Shown piece by piece: positions 1 to 8,427 of a stretch of 64,000 nt of DNA. Source of the DNA: Pseudotabrizicola sp. (GTDB lineage Bacteria; Pseudomonadota; Alphaproteobacteria; Rhodobacterales; Rhodobacteraceae); assembly GCF_030656345.1 (NCBI RefSeq), contig NZ_JAUSNR010000011.1:61706-125705 (forward strand), written 5' to 3'. Below the pieces are notes generated by a model that was not told the origin of the DNA, made no database searches, and saw only the letters and a list, made by a program, of their open reading frames with translations. The translations under genes and the position numbers were made by a program. Position 1 is the stretch's first letter; each line of letters begins with the position of its first letter.

Positions 1-39
1 CGTTTGCTGCGGGCGGCGCAGCGCGACGGCGGGGGTTGA
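1..39 (+). CDS. 3' end of an upstream gene (partial)
   Basis: Frame 1 is open from the first base and ends in TGA at 37-39, giving only twelve residues ending in DGGG. The high third-position GC fits coding sequence of the same type as the next gene, which starts 57 bp later on the same strand. Too little is left to identify the product. It could also be noncoding sequence that happens to be open. Confidence 0.3.
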   Translation, partial: RLLRAAQRDGGG

Positions 40-95
40 GTTCCGGGGCGGCGCAGGGCCTTATGCGGCCAAAGCAGACAGGACAGGGGTGCGGG

Positions 96-722
96 ATGAC
101 AAAACCCGAAGCGGTGGTTTTCGATATCGGCAATGTGCTGATGCACTGGAACCCGGAAGGGTTTTACGACCGGCGGCTGGGCGAGGCCGGGCGGCAGCGC
201 TTGTTCGCTGAGACCGGGATTGAGGCGATGAATCTGGCGGTCGATGCCGGGGCACCGTTCCGGGCGACGGTGGAGGCGCATGCAGAGGCGCATCCGGAGT
301 GGCGCGAGCATATCCTGTGCTGGTATCACAACTGGATCGAGATGGCGGCACCGCGGATTGAGGGGTCGATCGCCCTGCTGCGGGCGCTCAGGGCCAAGGG
401 CATTCCGGTGCTGGCGCTGACCAATTTCGGCGATGACAGTTTTACCTATGCCCAGACGCAATATGATTTCATGAATGAATTCGACCACGCCTTTGTCTCG
501 GGGCGGATGGGGGTGATCAAGCCGGATGCCGGGATCTACCAACAGCTGGAAGAGGCGATGGGCATCGTGCCCGAGCGGCTGATCTTTACCGATGACAAGG
601 CCGAGAACATCGCGGCGGCGGCAGCGCGCGGCTGGCGGGTGCATCATTTCACTGGCTGGCAGGGTTGGGCCCTGCGGCTGGTGGACGAAGGATTGCTGAC
701 GACAGCGGAGGCGGGGCTATGA
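96..722 (+). CDS. HAD-superfamily hydrolase (subfamily IA)
   Basis: Predicted cytoplasmic phosphatase/hydrolase of about 208 residues. HAD motif I is seen as VVFDIGNVL near the N-terminus (nucleophile and acid Asp position), motif II as LALTNF, the motif III Lys in GVIKPD, and motif IV as FTDDKAENI. The family acts on small phosphorylated metabolites or other small molecules; the substrate cannot be read from sequence. The start at 96 is chosen because MTKPEAVVFDIG matches the usual short lead before motif I; a more upstream in-frame ATG at 36 would add a low-complexity tail. The stop overlaps the next start (ATGA), so the two genes are probably co-translated. Confidence 0.85.
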   Translation: MTKPEAVVFDIGNVLMHWNPEGFYDRRLGEAGRQRLFAETGIEAMNLAVDAGAPFRATVEAHAEAHPEWREHILCWYHNWIEMAAPRIEGSIALLRALRAKGIPVLALTNFGDDSFTYAQTQYDFMNEFDHAFVSGRMGVIKPDAGIYQQLEEAMGIVPERLIFTDDKAENIAAAAARGWRVHHFTGWQGWALRLVDEGLLTTAEAGL

Positions 723-1621
723 CACCAAGGATCATCGGACGCGATGTTGAAGACCGGCTGACATGGGGTGGTCTGACCGCCGCGCTGGAGGCGGGGCATC
801 TGCGACCACGCGCCGAGATCCGCGATATGGTGCTGTATCGCGGTGGGGATACCTTGCTGAACCGGGCGGCGTGGATCGACGGGCTGGGGCAGCTGGTCAA
901 GGTGGCGACGGTGTTTCCGGGCAATGGCGCGCAGGGGCTGCCGACCGTGAACGGGGCGGTGACGCTGTATGATGACCGCACGGGGGTGCTGACGGCGCTG
1001 GTCGATTTCCATCTTGTGACGAAGTGGAAGACGGCGGGGGATTCCCTGCTGTCGGCCAGGCGGCTGGCGCGCAAGGACTCGCGCCGGATCTTGCTGGTGG
1101 GGGCGGGGACGGTGGCGCGGTCGATGGTGGGCGCCTATGCCAGCGCTTTCCCGCAGGCGGAATTCACGGTCTGGAGCCGGAACCGGGCCACGGCAGCGGC
1201 AACGGGATTGCCGGTGGCTGATGATCTGGAAGCGGCGGTGCGGGGTGCCGACATCATCTGCACCGCCACCATGTCGCACCATCCGCTGATCAAGGGGGCA
1301 TGGCTGCAACCCGGCCAGCATCTGGACCTGATCGGTGCCTATACCGCCGCGATGCGCGAGGTGGATGACGAGGCTATGTCGCGGGCGCGGGTGTTTGTCG
1401 ACAGCCGGGCCACCACCATCGGCCATATCGGAGAGCTGATAGAGCCGATCAAAAGCGGCGCGATATCCGAGGCGGATGTGATTGCCGATTTCTACGATGA
1501 CCCGGCAGGCTATGACCGCAGGTCGGATGACGAGATCACCATCGCCAAGAACGGCGGCGGGGCGCATCTGGATCTGATGACGGCGGATTACATTGCGCGG
1601 ACGGCGGGTGCAGGGGGCTGA
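719..1621 (+). CDS. Ornithine cyclodeaminase / mu-crystallin family protein
   Basis: About 300 residues. The family comprises NAD(P)-dependent enzymes (ornithine cyclodeaminase, ketimine reductase, some amino-acid dehydrogenases). Visible features are a substrate-side N-terminal segment with the TKWKTAGDSLL stretch typical of the family, a Rossmann dinucleotide-binding loop VGAGTVARSM at about residues 124-133, the ADIICTAT strand, and the HLDLIGAY segment. It overlaps the HAD gene by four bases (ATGA), implying one operon. Its exact substrate is unknown; the ornithine assignment is only by family name. The following intergenic hairpin probably ends the transcript. Confidence 0.85.
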   Translation: MTPRIIGRDVEDRLTWGGLTAALEAGHLRPRAEIRDMVLYRGGDTLLNRAAWIDGLGQLVKVATVFPGNGAQGLPTVNGAVTLYDDRTGVLTALVDFHLVTKWKTAGDSLLSARRLARKDSRRILLVGAGTVARSMVGAYASAFPQAEFTVWSRNRATAAATGLPVADDLEAAVRGADIICTATMSHHPLIKGAWLQPGQHLDLIGAYTAAMREVDDEAMSRARVFVDSRATTIGHIGELIEPIKSGAISEADVIADFYDDPAGYDRRSDDEITIAKNGGGAHLDLMTADYIARTAGAGG

Positions 1622-1635
1622 GGGCGGGTGATTGT

Positions 1636-1698
1636 GGGTAGGGCGGGGTTCACCCCGCCATATGGCGCGACAAAGGCGGGGTGAACCCCGCCCTACCC
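1636..1698. repeat. Perfect 24-bp inverted repeat (GGCGGGGT-type), probable bidirectional terminator
   Basis: Two arms of 24 nt (1636-1659 and 1675-1698) are exact reverse complements with a 15-nt loop. Each arm contains its own smaller dyad (GGCGGGGT/ACCCCGCC). GGCGGGGTGAACCCCGCC-like repeats are, from memory, common between genes of Rhodobacteraceae. It lies just after the cyclodeaminase gene and before lolA, so it may end transcription, but no T-run follows. Confidence 0.75.
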
Positions 1699-1781
1699 TT
1701 GGTGACACCGGGCTTCACAGAATCGGCAAAAGCCCGCAATGTTTTGCGAAGGGTGATGCAAGGCTGCGGCGGCGCGATTAT

Positions 1782-2393
1782 ATGAGGGTCATGAACCGCA
1801 GAACCGCCATATTGGCCCCGCTCGCCCTTTTCGCGCTTGGCGCACCGGCCGCTGCTGCGCCCATTCCGCTGGCTGATCTGTCGGCCTATCTGAACGGGTT
1901 GACGACGGTGCAGGCCGATTTCACACAGGTGAATGGTGATGGCACCATCGCGACCGGCAGGCTGTTCATCCGGCGGCCGGGCCGCATCCGGTTTGAATAT
2001 GCGCCGCCGGATCGGTCTCTGGTGATGGCGGGGGGCAGTCAGGTGGCGATCTTTGACGCCAAATCCAACCAGCCGCCCGAGCAATATCCGCTGAGCCGGA
2101 CGCCGCTGAACCTGATTCTGGCGGCGAATGTGAATCTGGGCCAGGCCCGCATGGTTGTCGGACATCGTGAGGTGGAGAACACCACCCGCGTCATCGCACA
2201 AGACCCGGACAACCCGGCCTATGGCACCATCGAGCTGGTGTTCACCGCCGGCCCGGTCGAATTGCGGCAGTGGATCATCACCGATGATGTCGGCAACAAG
2301 ACCACGGTGATTCTGGGTGAAATGGTGAAGGGCGGGTCGATGCCGGCGTCCTATTTCGACATCACCGCAGAGTCGCGCAAACGCGGCCTTTAG
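1782..2393 (+). CDS. lolA: Outer-membrane lipoprotein carrier protein LolA
   Basis: Periplasmic chaperone that carries lipoproteins from LolCDE to LolB at the outer membrane. The product has a clear signal peptide (NRRTAILAP... ending in AAAAP), then the family pattern TVQADFTQ, GRLFIRRPGRIRFEY, and a C-terminal DDVGNKTTVILG. Length about 200 residues is normal. Two starts are possible, ATG at 1782 or ATG at 1791; the second gives a more usual signal peptide. A longer in-frame opening from 1632 runs through the inverted repeat and is not believed. It is monocistronic in appearance, with a convergent gene downstream. Confidence 0.9.
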   Translation: MRVMNRRTAILAPLALFALGAPAAAAPIPLADLSAYLNGLTTVQADFTQVNGDGTIATGRLFIRRPGRIRFEYAPPDRSLVMAGGSQVAIFDAKSNQPPEQYPLSRTPLNLILAANVNLGQARMVVGHREVENTTRVIAQDPDNPAYGTIELVFTAGPVELRQWIITDDVGNKTTVILGEMVKGGSMPASYFDITAESRKRGL

Positions 2394-2421
2394 GGGCCGC
2401 GTTCTGCTTTGGCGGGTTTTG

Positions 2422-3012
2422 TCAGAGGCGTCCGCAGGTCATAAGCTGCTGGGCATACATGTTTGACCGGATCTGCACGCGCTGGGCCACATCGACAAGC
2501 CAGGGTTTTGCCAGAAAGCTCTGCCGTGAATAGCCGGTGCGGCCTTCGTGATAGGCCAGATACTGATTGCGGGCATCGGCTTTTGAAATGCCAAGGCGCT
2601 TTTCGCTTTGATCCATGTACCAGCCCATGAAATCGGTGGCGTCGCTGATCCGGTCGCGCCGGGCGTTGCGGCGGTTCTGTTCCTGCTGGTATTCCTCCCA
2701 GGTGCCGTCCAGCGCCTGTGAATACCCATAGGCTGACGACTGCCGCCCCATCGGAATGATCCCCAGCGCGAACTGGTGCGGGGTCTGGGCATTGCCGATG
2801 AATTTCGATTCCTGATGGATGGTGGCCATCTGAACAGGAATCGGAATGCCCCATTTGCGTTCCGTCGCCTGCATCGCACGAAAGTATTGCGGTCGCTCAC
2901 GCACGATAGCGCAGGCGTTTTCCAAATCACGGGGCGCCGAGAACTTGCTGCTGCCGCCGCCACAGGCGGCCAGTAACAACAAAAGCATCGACGCGCGGAG
3001 AAGTCTGCTCAT
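2422..3012 (-). CDS. Lytic transglycosylase-like lipoprotein
   Basis: Predicted lipoprotein of 196 residues with a short signal peptide and lipobox LLAAC (Cys17). The mature part resembles an SLT-type fold: HQESKF carries the likely catalytic Glu, followed by AYGYSQALDGTWEEYQ and the YHEGRTGYSR segment, all typical of transglycosylase-like proteins. It would act on peptidoglycan from the periplasmic face. It is convergent with lolA, leaving 28 bp between stops. Activity is inferred from family resemblance only. Confidence 0.75.
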   Translation of the reverse strand: MSRLLRASMLLLLLAACGGGSSKFSAPRDLENACAIVRERPQYFRAMQATERKWGIPIPVQMATIHQESKFIGNAQTPHQFALGIIPMGRQSSAYGYSQALDGTWEEYQQEQNRRNARRDRISDATDFMGWYMDQSEKRLGISKADARNQYLAYHEGRTGYSRQSFLAKPWLVDVAQRVQIRSNMYAQQLMTCGRL

Positions 3013-3090
3013 TTGCCCCTCGCACGTTTATATTTATTACCCGAATGATAGGGCAAATGCGCTGCGGGGGAAATGGGGCATGGTCGCCCT

Positions 3091-3972
3091 TCAGATCAGA
3101 AATGCGAGAGTGAGCGGTAAAGTGATGATGGCCAGCAAAGTTGAGGCGATGACAAGCCCTGCAACCGCATCGGCATCGGCCCCGTATTTCTCGGCCAGCA
3201 TGTAGGAGGTGACCGCGACCGGGGTGCTGACCTGCACCACCAGAACCGCAAAGGCCACCGGGTCCAGTGCGAAGAACCGGCCCACCGCGACGCCGACCGC
3301 CACGGTCAGGCCGCCGCGCAAGAGCGACAGCCAGACCGCGCGGCCCAGCCGCCCCGGCGTCAGCCGTGCGACGGCAACCCCCAGCGTGATCAGCATCATC
3401 GGAATGGCGATCTGGCCCAGCAGGGTCAGCGAATTGGTCAGCCACAGCGGGGTCTGCCAGCCTTGCCACAAAAACAGCGCGCCCAGCAGCGTGGCCCCCA
3501 TCGCCGGTTCCTTCACGATGCGCAGCAAAGAGCCGCCGCCGGAGACCAGCCAGATGCCGAAGGTAAAGCTCCACACCATCATCACCGCGAAGATCACCAC
3601 GGCATAGCCCAGACCCGCCTCGCCAAAGGCGAACATCGCCAGCGGCAGGCCGACATTGCCGGTGTTGCCAAAGATCAGCGGGGCCAGATAGGTGCGCCGC
3701 TCCAGCCCCAGCACCCGGACCACCCCCCACAGGACAAGCGTCAGCACGGCATAGGCCACGATGGCCGCCAGCGTCACCGCCGTCAGCGCCGCCGGATCAA
3801 GCTCGGTTTTCATCAGCGCGGTGAAGATCAGCGCCGGCACCGACAGGGTCATCGACAGGCGGGTGATGAACTCCATCCGGTACTCATGGCCGGTCTTTAC
3901 CCAAAGATACCCGATGGCACCCAGCAGGCCGACAGGTGCCACGATTTCCAGCACTGTGAGGATCAGGGCCAC
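3091..3972 (-). CDS. AEC-family (auxin efflux carrier-like) permease
   Basis: About 293 residues, strongly hydrophobic, with roughly ten predicted transmembrane helices in two halves, as in the AEC family (bacterial MdcF-like and uncharacterised permeases). Substrates of bacterial members are mostly organic acids or unknown. The start is GTG at 3972; an AAGGAAA Shine-Dalgarno lies a few bases upstream, which supports it. The gene is divergent from hspQ, sharing the 84-bp interval as a promoter region. No neighbouring catabolic gene suggests a substrate. Confidence 0.85.
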   Translation of the reverse strand: MALILTVLEIVAPVGLLGAIGYLWVKTGHEYRMEFITRLSMTLSVPALIFTALMKTELDPAALTAVTLAAIVAYAVLTLVLWGVVRVLGLERRTYLAPLIFGNTGNVGLPLAMFAFGEAGLGYAVVIFAVMMVWSFTFGIWLVSGGGSLLRIVKEPAMGATLLGALFLWQGWQTPLWLTNSLTLLGQIAIPMMLITLGVAVARLTPGRLGRAVWLSLLRGGLTVAVGVAVGRFFALDPVAFAVLVVQVSTPVAVTSYMLAEKYGADADAVAGLVIASTLLAIITLPLTLAFLI

Positions 3973-4056
3973 AGTTTGTTTCCTTAAATCAACGCCTGTC
4001 AGGTGGACAAGACAGTGCCGTCGGGAGTAATAACCAACAGCAGGGGACGCAATGTG

Positions 4057-4383
4057 ATGCTGAGACTAACACCCAAATACCACCTTGGTCAGGTGCTGCG
4101 GCATCGCAAACATCCGTTCCGGGGTGTGGTATTTGATGTCGATGCCATGTTTTCCAATACTGACGAATGGTACGAGAACATTCCCGAAGAAAGCCGCCCG
4201 CACAAGGATCAGCCGTTCTATCATCTGCTCGCCGAAAATGACCAGAGTTTCTATGTGGCCTATGTGTCGGAACAGAATCTGGTGCCGGATGAAACCGGAG
4301 AGCCTGTGGGCCACCCCGATCTGGGCGATCTGTTCGGCGATTTCGAAGACGGGCGCTATCCGCTGCAGTTTCAGCTGAACTGA
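4057..4383 (+). CDS. hspQ: Heat shock protein HspQ
   Basis: Small hemimethylated-DNA-binding (YccV-like) protein of 108 residues. In Enterobacteria HspQ promotes Lon-mediated proteolysis. The family pattern is complete: KYHLGQVLRHRKHPFRGVVFDVD, FSNTDEWY, DQPFYHLLAEN, YVAYVSEQNL. The ATG at 4057 follows a CAGGGGAC Shine-Dalgarno with suitable spacing; a GTG one codon earlier is possible. The stop codon lies within the first unit of a short tandem repeat. Confidence 0.92.
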   Translation: MLRLTPKYHLGQVLRHRKHPFRGVVFDVDAMFSNTDEWYENIPEESRPHKDQPFYHLLAENDQSFYVAYVSEQNLVPDETGEPVGHPDLGDLFGDFEDGRYPLQFQLN

Positions 4384-4425
4384 CCGGCTGGCTGAATTGA
4401 TCGGCTGGCTGAACTGACCGGCTGG
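4375..4425. repeat. Three tandem 17-bp repeats over the hspQ stop codon
   Basis: The unit CTGAACTGACCGGCTGG occurs three times without a gap (4375-4391, 4392-4408, 4409-4425); the middle copy differs at two bases. Each unit carries a TGA in the hspQ frame or nearby, so a change in copy number would leave the protein end intact. It probably arose by slippage. No function is evident. Confidence 0.85.
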
Positions 4426-4483
4426 CATTGACCAATCGGTAACCTTCCGGCGCTAGCCTTGCCTCAGAAACCGGAGGGCAAGA

Positions 4484-4828
4484 ATGCAACTGGACTGCAC
4501 ACAGACCCCAGATCTTATCATTGTTCACGTGCGCGATGCCCGGATTGATGCAGCTGGGGCGATCGATTTCAAGGACCGGATGCGGGATCTGACCGTCGCC
4601 GATACGCGCCGGGTGATCCTTGACCTGTCGCAGGTGACGTTCATTGACAGCTCTGGCCTTGGGGCGGTGGTGGCGGTGCGCAAATCACTGGGGCCCGACC
4701 GCCCGCTGGAACTGGCCGGGCTGAACCCTGCGGTGGAAAAGGTGTTTCACCTGACCCGTATGAATTCCGTCTTCATCATCCATCCCGCAGTTCCGGCTCT
4801 GGCGGGCAGCTTTCGTGATGTCGTCTGA
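4484..4828 (+). CDS. STAS-domain anti-sigma factor antagonist
   Basis: About 114 residues forming a single STAS domain (SpoIIAA/RsbV type). The segment FIDSSGLGAVV holds the Ser (Ser56/57) that is phosphorylated by the partner kinase in this family. A GGAGGGCAAG Shine-Dalgarno precedes the start. It overlaps the following HATPase gene, the classic arrangement of a partner-switching antagonist and its kinase. The sigma factor controlled, if any, is not in the window. Confidence 0.88.
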   Translation: MQLDCTQTPDLIIVHVRDARIDAAGAIDFKDRMRDLTVADTRRVILDLSQVTFIDSSGLGAVVAVRKSLGPDRPLELAGLNPAVEKVFHLTRMNSVFIIHPAVPALAGSFRDVV

Positions 4829-5267
4829 CGGCGGACAGAACCACACCCGCATTGTGATCGCCTCTGACGCGATGTCGGTTCGTCTGGCCCTGTGTGCCCT
4901 GTTTGAACGGCTGATGATGACCAGCCGGATGAGCGCGGACGCCCGCGACACGGCGCAGATCGTTCTGGCCGAAGCGCTGAACAACATTGTCGAACATGCC
5001 TATGCCCAAAGCCCGGGTGAGATTGACCTGACGGTCGATGTCTCGCCGGGCGGGCTGACCTGCCGCATCGTCGATGCCGGGATGCCGTTGCCGCTCTGCG
5101 CGCTGGCCGACGGGCCGCTTGCGCAGCCCCCCAAGGCAGAGGATCTGCCCGAAGGCGGTTTCGGCTGGCATCTGATTCGCAGCTTGTCCGAAGACCTGGA
5201 CTACCACCGCGAAGGGGAGCGGAATTTTCTGACATTCCGGATCACCGGGCAACAATACCGGCATTGA
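4818..5267 (+). CDS. RsbW-type anti-sigma factor serine kinase (HATPase_c)
   Basis: About 149 residues with a GHKL ATP-binding domain: N-box AEALNNIVEHAY, the IVDAGMPLP segment, and the G-box GGFGWHLIRSL. The family phosphorylates the STAS antagonist and binds a sigma factor or other target. The gene overlaps the STAS gene by 11 bp (14 bp if the GTG at 4815 is used), so translation is probably coupled. Together they form one partner-switching module. In Rhodobacteraceae such pairs may control stress or c-di-GMP outputs; the target is not visible here. Confidence 0.85.
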   Translation: MSSDGGQNHTRIVIASDAMSVRLALCALFERLMMTSRMSADARDTAQIVLAEALNNIVEHAYAQSPGEIDLTVDVSPGGLTCRIVDAGMPLPLCALADGPLAQPPKAEDLPEGGFGWHLIRSLSEDLDYHREGERNFLTFRITGQQYRH

Positions 5268-5487
5268 GCGGGGAATTGTACGCGCTGCGTCATCTATGAC
5301 GCGAATAAGCCCAGGTTTCGCCCCGAAACCGCCGCGCAGGCGCGCGACAGTGAACGGGTAGCTGCATATAAGCTTCTCCCGGCGCTGCGGATAACGCCCC
5401 CACCCAGTTCGCGGCGCCGGGATTTCCATGCTGTTTGCACTCTGCCACGCTGCTGAGTAGCCTGCCCCATACCATAAAGGGGGCACC
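5268..5487. other. Noncoding interval with two small hairpins
   Basis: No convincing gene. Two short dyads are visible: GCGTCA-TCTA-TGACGC (5286-5301) and GGTTTCG-CCC-CGAAACC (about 5310-5326). Either could end the STAS/HATPase transcript, but neither is followed by a T-run. The rest presumably holds the promoter of the following transferase gene. Confidence 0.5.
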
Positions 5488-7059
5488 ATGCGCGATTTTC
5501 ACCTTCCGGGCCGGTCGGCCGTCTATGCCGAAAACGGGGTTTGCGCCACGTCGCATCCGCTTGCCGCGCAAGCGGCGGTCGAGGTGCTGAAGGCGGGCGG
5601 CAATGCGGCGGATGCGGCCATTGCCGGCGCGGTGCTTCTGGGGTTTTGCGAACCGCAGATGACCGGGTTGGGCGGCGATTGTTTTGTGCTGCTGAAGCCT
5701 GCGGGGCAAGAGCGGGTGATCGCGCTGAACGGGTCTGGCCGGGCACCTGCGGGTCTGTCGGCGGCGGCGATGCGCGACCGGGGGCTGACGGCGGTGCCGC
5801 TGCGCGGAATTGAATCGGTGACGCTGCCGGGGGCGGTGGATGCGTTCTGCACCCTGTCCGCCGATTGGGGCAGCCTGCCACTGGCGCAGGTGCTGGCCCC
5901 GGCCATTCACTACGCCGAAGCGGGCGTGCCGGTGGCCCCGCGTGTGGCCTTTGACTGGGCCGATGATGCGCCCGAACTGCAGGGCCGCGCGCGCGATCTG
6001 TTCCTGATGAATGGTCAGGCCCCGCGCCCCGGCCAGATCTTCCGCGCCCCCGGTCAGGCCGAGGTGCTGCGCCGTGTTGCCCGCGAAGGCCGCGCCGGGT
6101 TTTATGACGGCGAGGTGGCCGAGGATATGATCGCCAGTCTGCGGGGCTTGGGTGGCACGCATACGCTGGACGATCTGGCGGCGACCCGGTGCAGCTATGG
6201 TGATCCGGTGCAGGGGGCCTACAAAGGCATCGATCTGCTGGAACATCCGCCGAACGGGCAGGGCGCGACGGCCATTCTGCTCTTGAACATCCTGTCGCAT
6301 TTCGACGTGGCGGCGATGGACCCGTTCGGGGCCGCCCGCGTGCATCTGGAGGCAGAGGCGGCCAAGCTGGCCTATGATGCCAGGAACCGATTTATCGCAG
6401 AGAAATCGGCACGGCTGGACCATATGCTGTCGATGGACACGGCGGCCAGGCTGGCGGCGCTGATTGATCCGGGCAAGGTGATTGCCGCGGCGGCCCCGCT
6501 GACCGAGGCTATCCACCGTGACACCATCTATATCACCGTGGTGGACCGCGACCGGATGGCGGTGTCGCTGATCTATTCGGTGTTCTGGGGTTTTGGCGCG
6601 GGGATGGCGTCTGACAAGTTTGGCCTGTGCTTCCAGAACCGTGGCGCGGGATTCACGCTTGAGCCGGGCCACCCGAATGAGGCGGCGGGCGGCAAGCGGC
6701 CGATGCACACGATCATTCCGGGGATGGTGATGGAAAACGGCCGCGTGACCATGCCGTTTGGGGTGATGGGCGGCGGCTATCAGCCGGCGGGACATGCGCG
6801 GCTGATTTCCAACCTGCGTGATTTTGGTATGGATCTGCAAACCGCCATCGACGCCCCGCGCAGCTTTGCGGCACCCGGCGGGCTGGAGGTGGAGCGGGGC
6901 TATGGGAGCGGCGTGCGGGCTGAACTGGCGGCGCTGGGGCACCGCATTGTGACGCCCGACACCCCGCTTGGCGGCGCGCAGGCCATTGTGATAGGCGCGG
7001 ATGGCGTGCTGACGGCTGGGTCCGATCCGCGCAAGGATGGCATTGCGCTGGGGTATTGA
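5488..7059 (+). CDS. Gamma-glutamyltransferase family protein
   Basis: Ntn-hydrolase of 523 residues that in this family cleaves or transfers gamma-glutamyl groups (glutathione and related amides). The precursor is self-processed before a Thr; here the conserved HRDTIYITVVD places the nucleophile at Thr346. The FGVMGGGYQPAGHA block near the C-terminus is also present. There is no signal peptide, so unlike E. coli Ggt the protein is probably cytoplasmic, as in the YwrD-like branch. It is followed after one base by the GAF gene, suggesting an operon. Exact substrate uncertain. Confidence 0.88.
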   Translation: MRDFHLPGRSAVYAENGVCATSHPLAAQAAVEVLKAGGNAADAAIAGAVLLGFCEPQMTGLGGDCFVLLKPAGQERVIALNGSGRAPAGLSAAAMRDRGLTAVPLRGIESVTLPGAVDAFCTLSADWGSLPLAQVLAPAIHYAEAGVPVAPRVAFDWADDAPELQGRARDLFLMNGQAPRPGQIFRAPGQAEVLRRVAREGRAGFYDGEVAEDMIASLRGLGGTHTLDDLAATRCSYGDPVQGAYKGIDLLEHPPNGQGATAILLLNILSHFDVAAMDPFGAARVHLEAEAAKLAYDARNRFIAEKSARLDHMLSMDTAARLAALIDPGKVIAAAAPLTEAIHRDTIYITVVDRDRMAVSLIYSVFWGFGAGMASDKFGLCFQNRGAGFTLEPGHPNEAAGGKRPMHTIIPGMVMENGRVTMPFGVMGGGYQPAGHARLISNLRDFGMDLQTAIDAPRSFAAPGGLEVERGYGSGVRAELAALGHRIVTPDTPLGGAQAIVIGADGVLTAGSDPRKDGIALGY

Positions 7060-7060
7060 G

Positions 7061-7519
7061 ATGGCTTTCGACTATGATGATTTGCGCAGCGCGGTTCTGT
7101 CGCTGACCCAAGGTGAGACCGATGCGGTGGCGCTGATGGCGACGGTGGCGTGCGAGGTGCACCATGGGCACCCGTTCAGCGACTGGACCGGGTTCTACCG
7201 CGTGGTCGCGCCCGAGCTTTTGAAGATCGGGCCGTATCAGGGCGGGCATGGGTGTCTGGTCATCCCGTTTTCGCGGGGGGTTTGCGGGGCAGCTGCACGG
7301 ACGGGTCAGGTGCAGAATGTGCCCGATGTCGATGCGTTTCCGGGCCATATCGCCTGTGCGTCCAGCACGCGGTCAGAACTGGTGCTGCCGGTTTGGAACG
7401 GGGCTGGCGTGCTGCTGGGCGTGTTCGATCTGGACAGCAACACACCTGCGGCCTTTACCGCTGCGGATGAGGCGTTCTTTACCACCCTGCTGGCGGATGT
7501 GTTCCGCAACGCAGACTGA
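7061..7519 (+). CDS. msrC: GAF-domain free methionine-(R)-sulfoxide reductase
   Basis: A single GAF domain of 152 residues. The three Cys positions of the fRMsr family are all kept: GGHGC, RGVCGAAA and HIACASS. These enzymes reduce free Met-(R)-O using the Cys set and thioredoxin. The start at 7061 comes one base after the transferase stop. The next gene makes methionine by homocysteine methylation, which fits a methionine repair and synthesis pairing. The reductase assignment depends on the Cys pattern; a plain regulatory GAF protein would not keep it. Confidence 0.85.
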   Translation: MAFDYDDLRSAVLSLTQGETDAVALMATVACEVHHGHPFSDWTGFYRVVAPELLKIGPYQGGHGCLVIPFSRGVCGAAARTGQVQNVPDVDAFPGHIACASSTRSELVLPVWNGAGVLLGVFDLDSNTPAAFTAADEAFFTTLLADVFRNAD

Positions 7520-7530
7520 AAGGTTTGACG

Positions 7531-8427
7531 ATGGCTGAGATTACCCTTCTTGACGGCGGCATGGGGCAGGAGCTGATTGCGCGGGCGGGCGATGACCGAT
7601 CACCGCTTTGGGCCACGCGGGCGATGATTGACCACCCGGGTCTGGTGCGCGAGATTCATGCCGAGTATTTTGCGGCCGGTGCGTCGGTGGCGACCACCAA
7701 CACCTATAACATCCTGCATGACCGGCTGGAGCGCGAAGGGCTGGACCACCTTTACCACGCCCTGCATCTGAGCGCGCTGTTTCAGGCGCATGAGGCGCGG
7801 GCGGAACATGGGCGGGGGATGATTGCAGGCTCGATGGGGCCTTTGGGCGAAAGCTATCGCCCCGACCTGACGCCGCCGGTTGCGGTGTCGGCGGCGCTCT
7901 ATGCGGAAAAGGCGCGGCTGATGGCGGCGCATGTCGATGTGATCCTGTGCGAAACCATGTCCTCGCTCGACCTTGCGCGCGGGGCGTTGCAGGGCGCGCA
8001 AGCGGCGGGGGTGCCGGTCTGGCTGTCGGTGTCGGTGGATGACCGGGACGGGTCGAAGCTTCGGTCCGGCGAGCCGGTGGCGGCGCTGGCAGAGGTGATT
8101 GCCGGGCATCCCACGGCGGCGGTGCTGGCCAATTGCTCGATGCCCGAGGCGATGCTGGCGGCGCTGCGGGAGTTGTCCGCCATGGGGCTGCCGTTCGGAG
8201 CCTATGCCAACGGATTTTCCGAGATTTCCAGCCTGCCGCTGCCCGAAAGCAATGACGCGCCCGATTACACCCATCGCCATGATCTGACGCCCGAGAAATA
8301 CGCGGAGTTTGTGCTGCAATGGGTCGATCTGGGGGCCACGATCGTCGGTGGCTGTTGTGAGGTGGGTCCGGCGCATATCCGGCATCTGGCGGCTCGGTTG
8401 CGGGATGCGGGCCATACGATTCTATGA
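7531..8427 (+). CDS. Homocysteine S-methyltransferase family protein
   Basis: Zinc-dependent methyltransferase of about 298 residues, related to MmuM/BHMT, which move a methyl group from S-methylmethionine or betaine to homocysteine. Visible are LLDGGMGQEL at the start, a middle Cys in ANCSMPE, and the C-terminal GGCCEVGP, together the usual three-Cys zinc site. The ATG at 7531 is chosen because GAAAGG lies seven bases upstream. It follows the methionine sulfoxide reductase gene by 11 bp and overlaps rluA by ATGA, so all three are probably one operon. The methyl donor cannot be told. Confidence 0.88.
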   Translation: MAEITLLDGGMGQELIARAGDDRSPLWATRAMIDHPGLVREIHAEYFAAGASVATTNTYNILHDRLEREGLDHLYHALHLSALFQAHEARAEHGRGMIAGSMGPLGESYRPDLTPPVAVSAALYAEKARLMAAHVDVILCETMSSLDLARGALQGAQAAGVPVWLSVSVDDRDGSKLRSGEPVAALAEVIAGHPTAAVLANCSMPEAMLAALRELSAMGLPFGAYANGFSEISSLPLPESNDAPDYTHRHDLTPEKYAEFVLQWVDLGATIVGGCCEVGPAHIRHLAARLRDAGHTIL

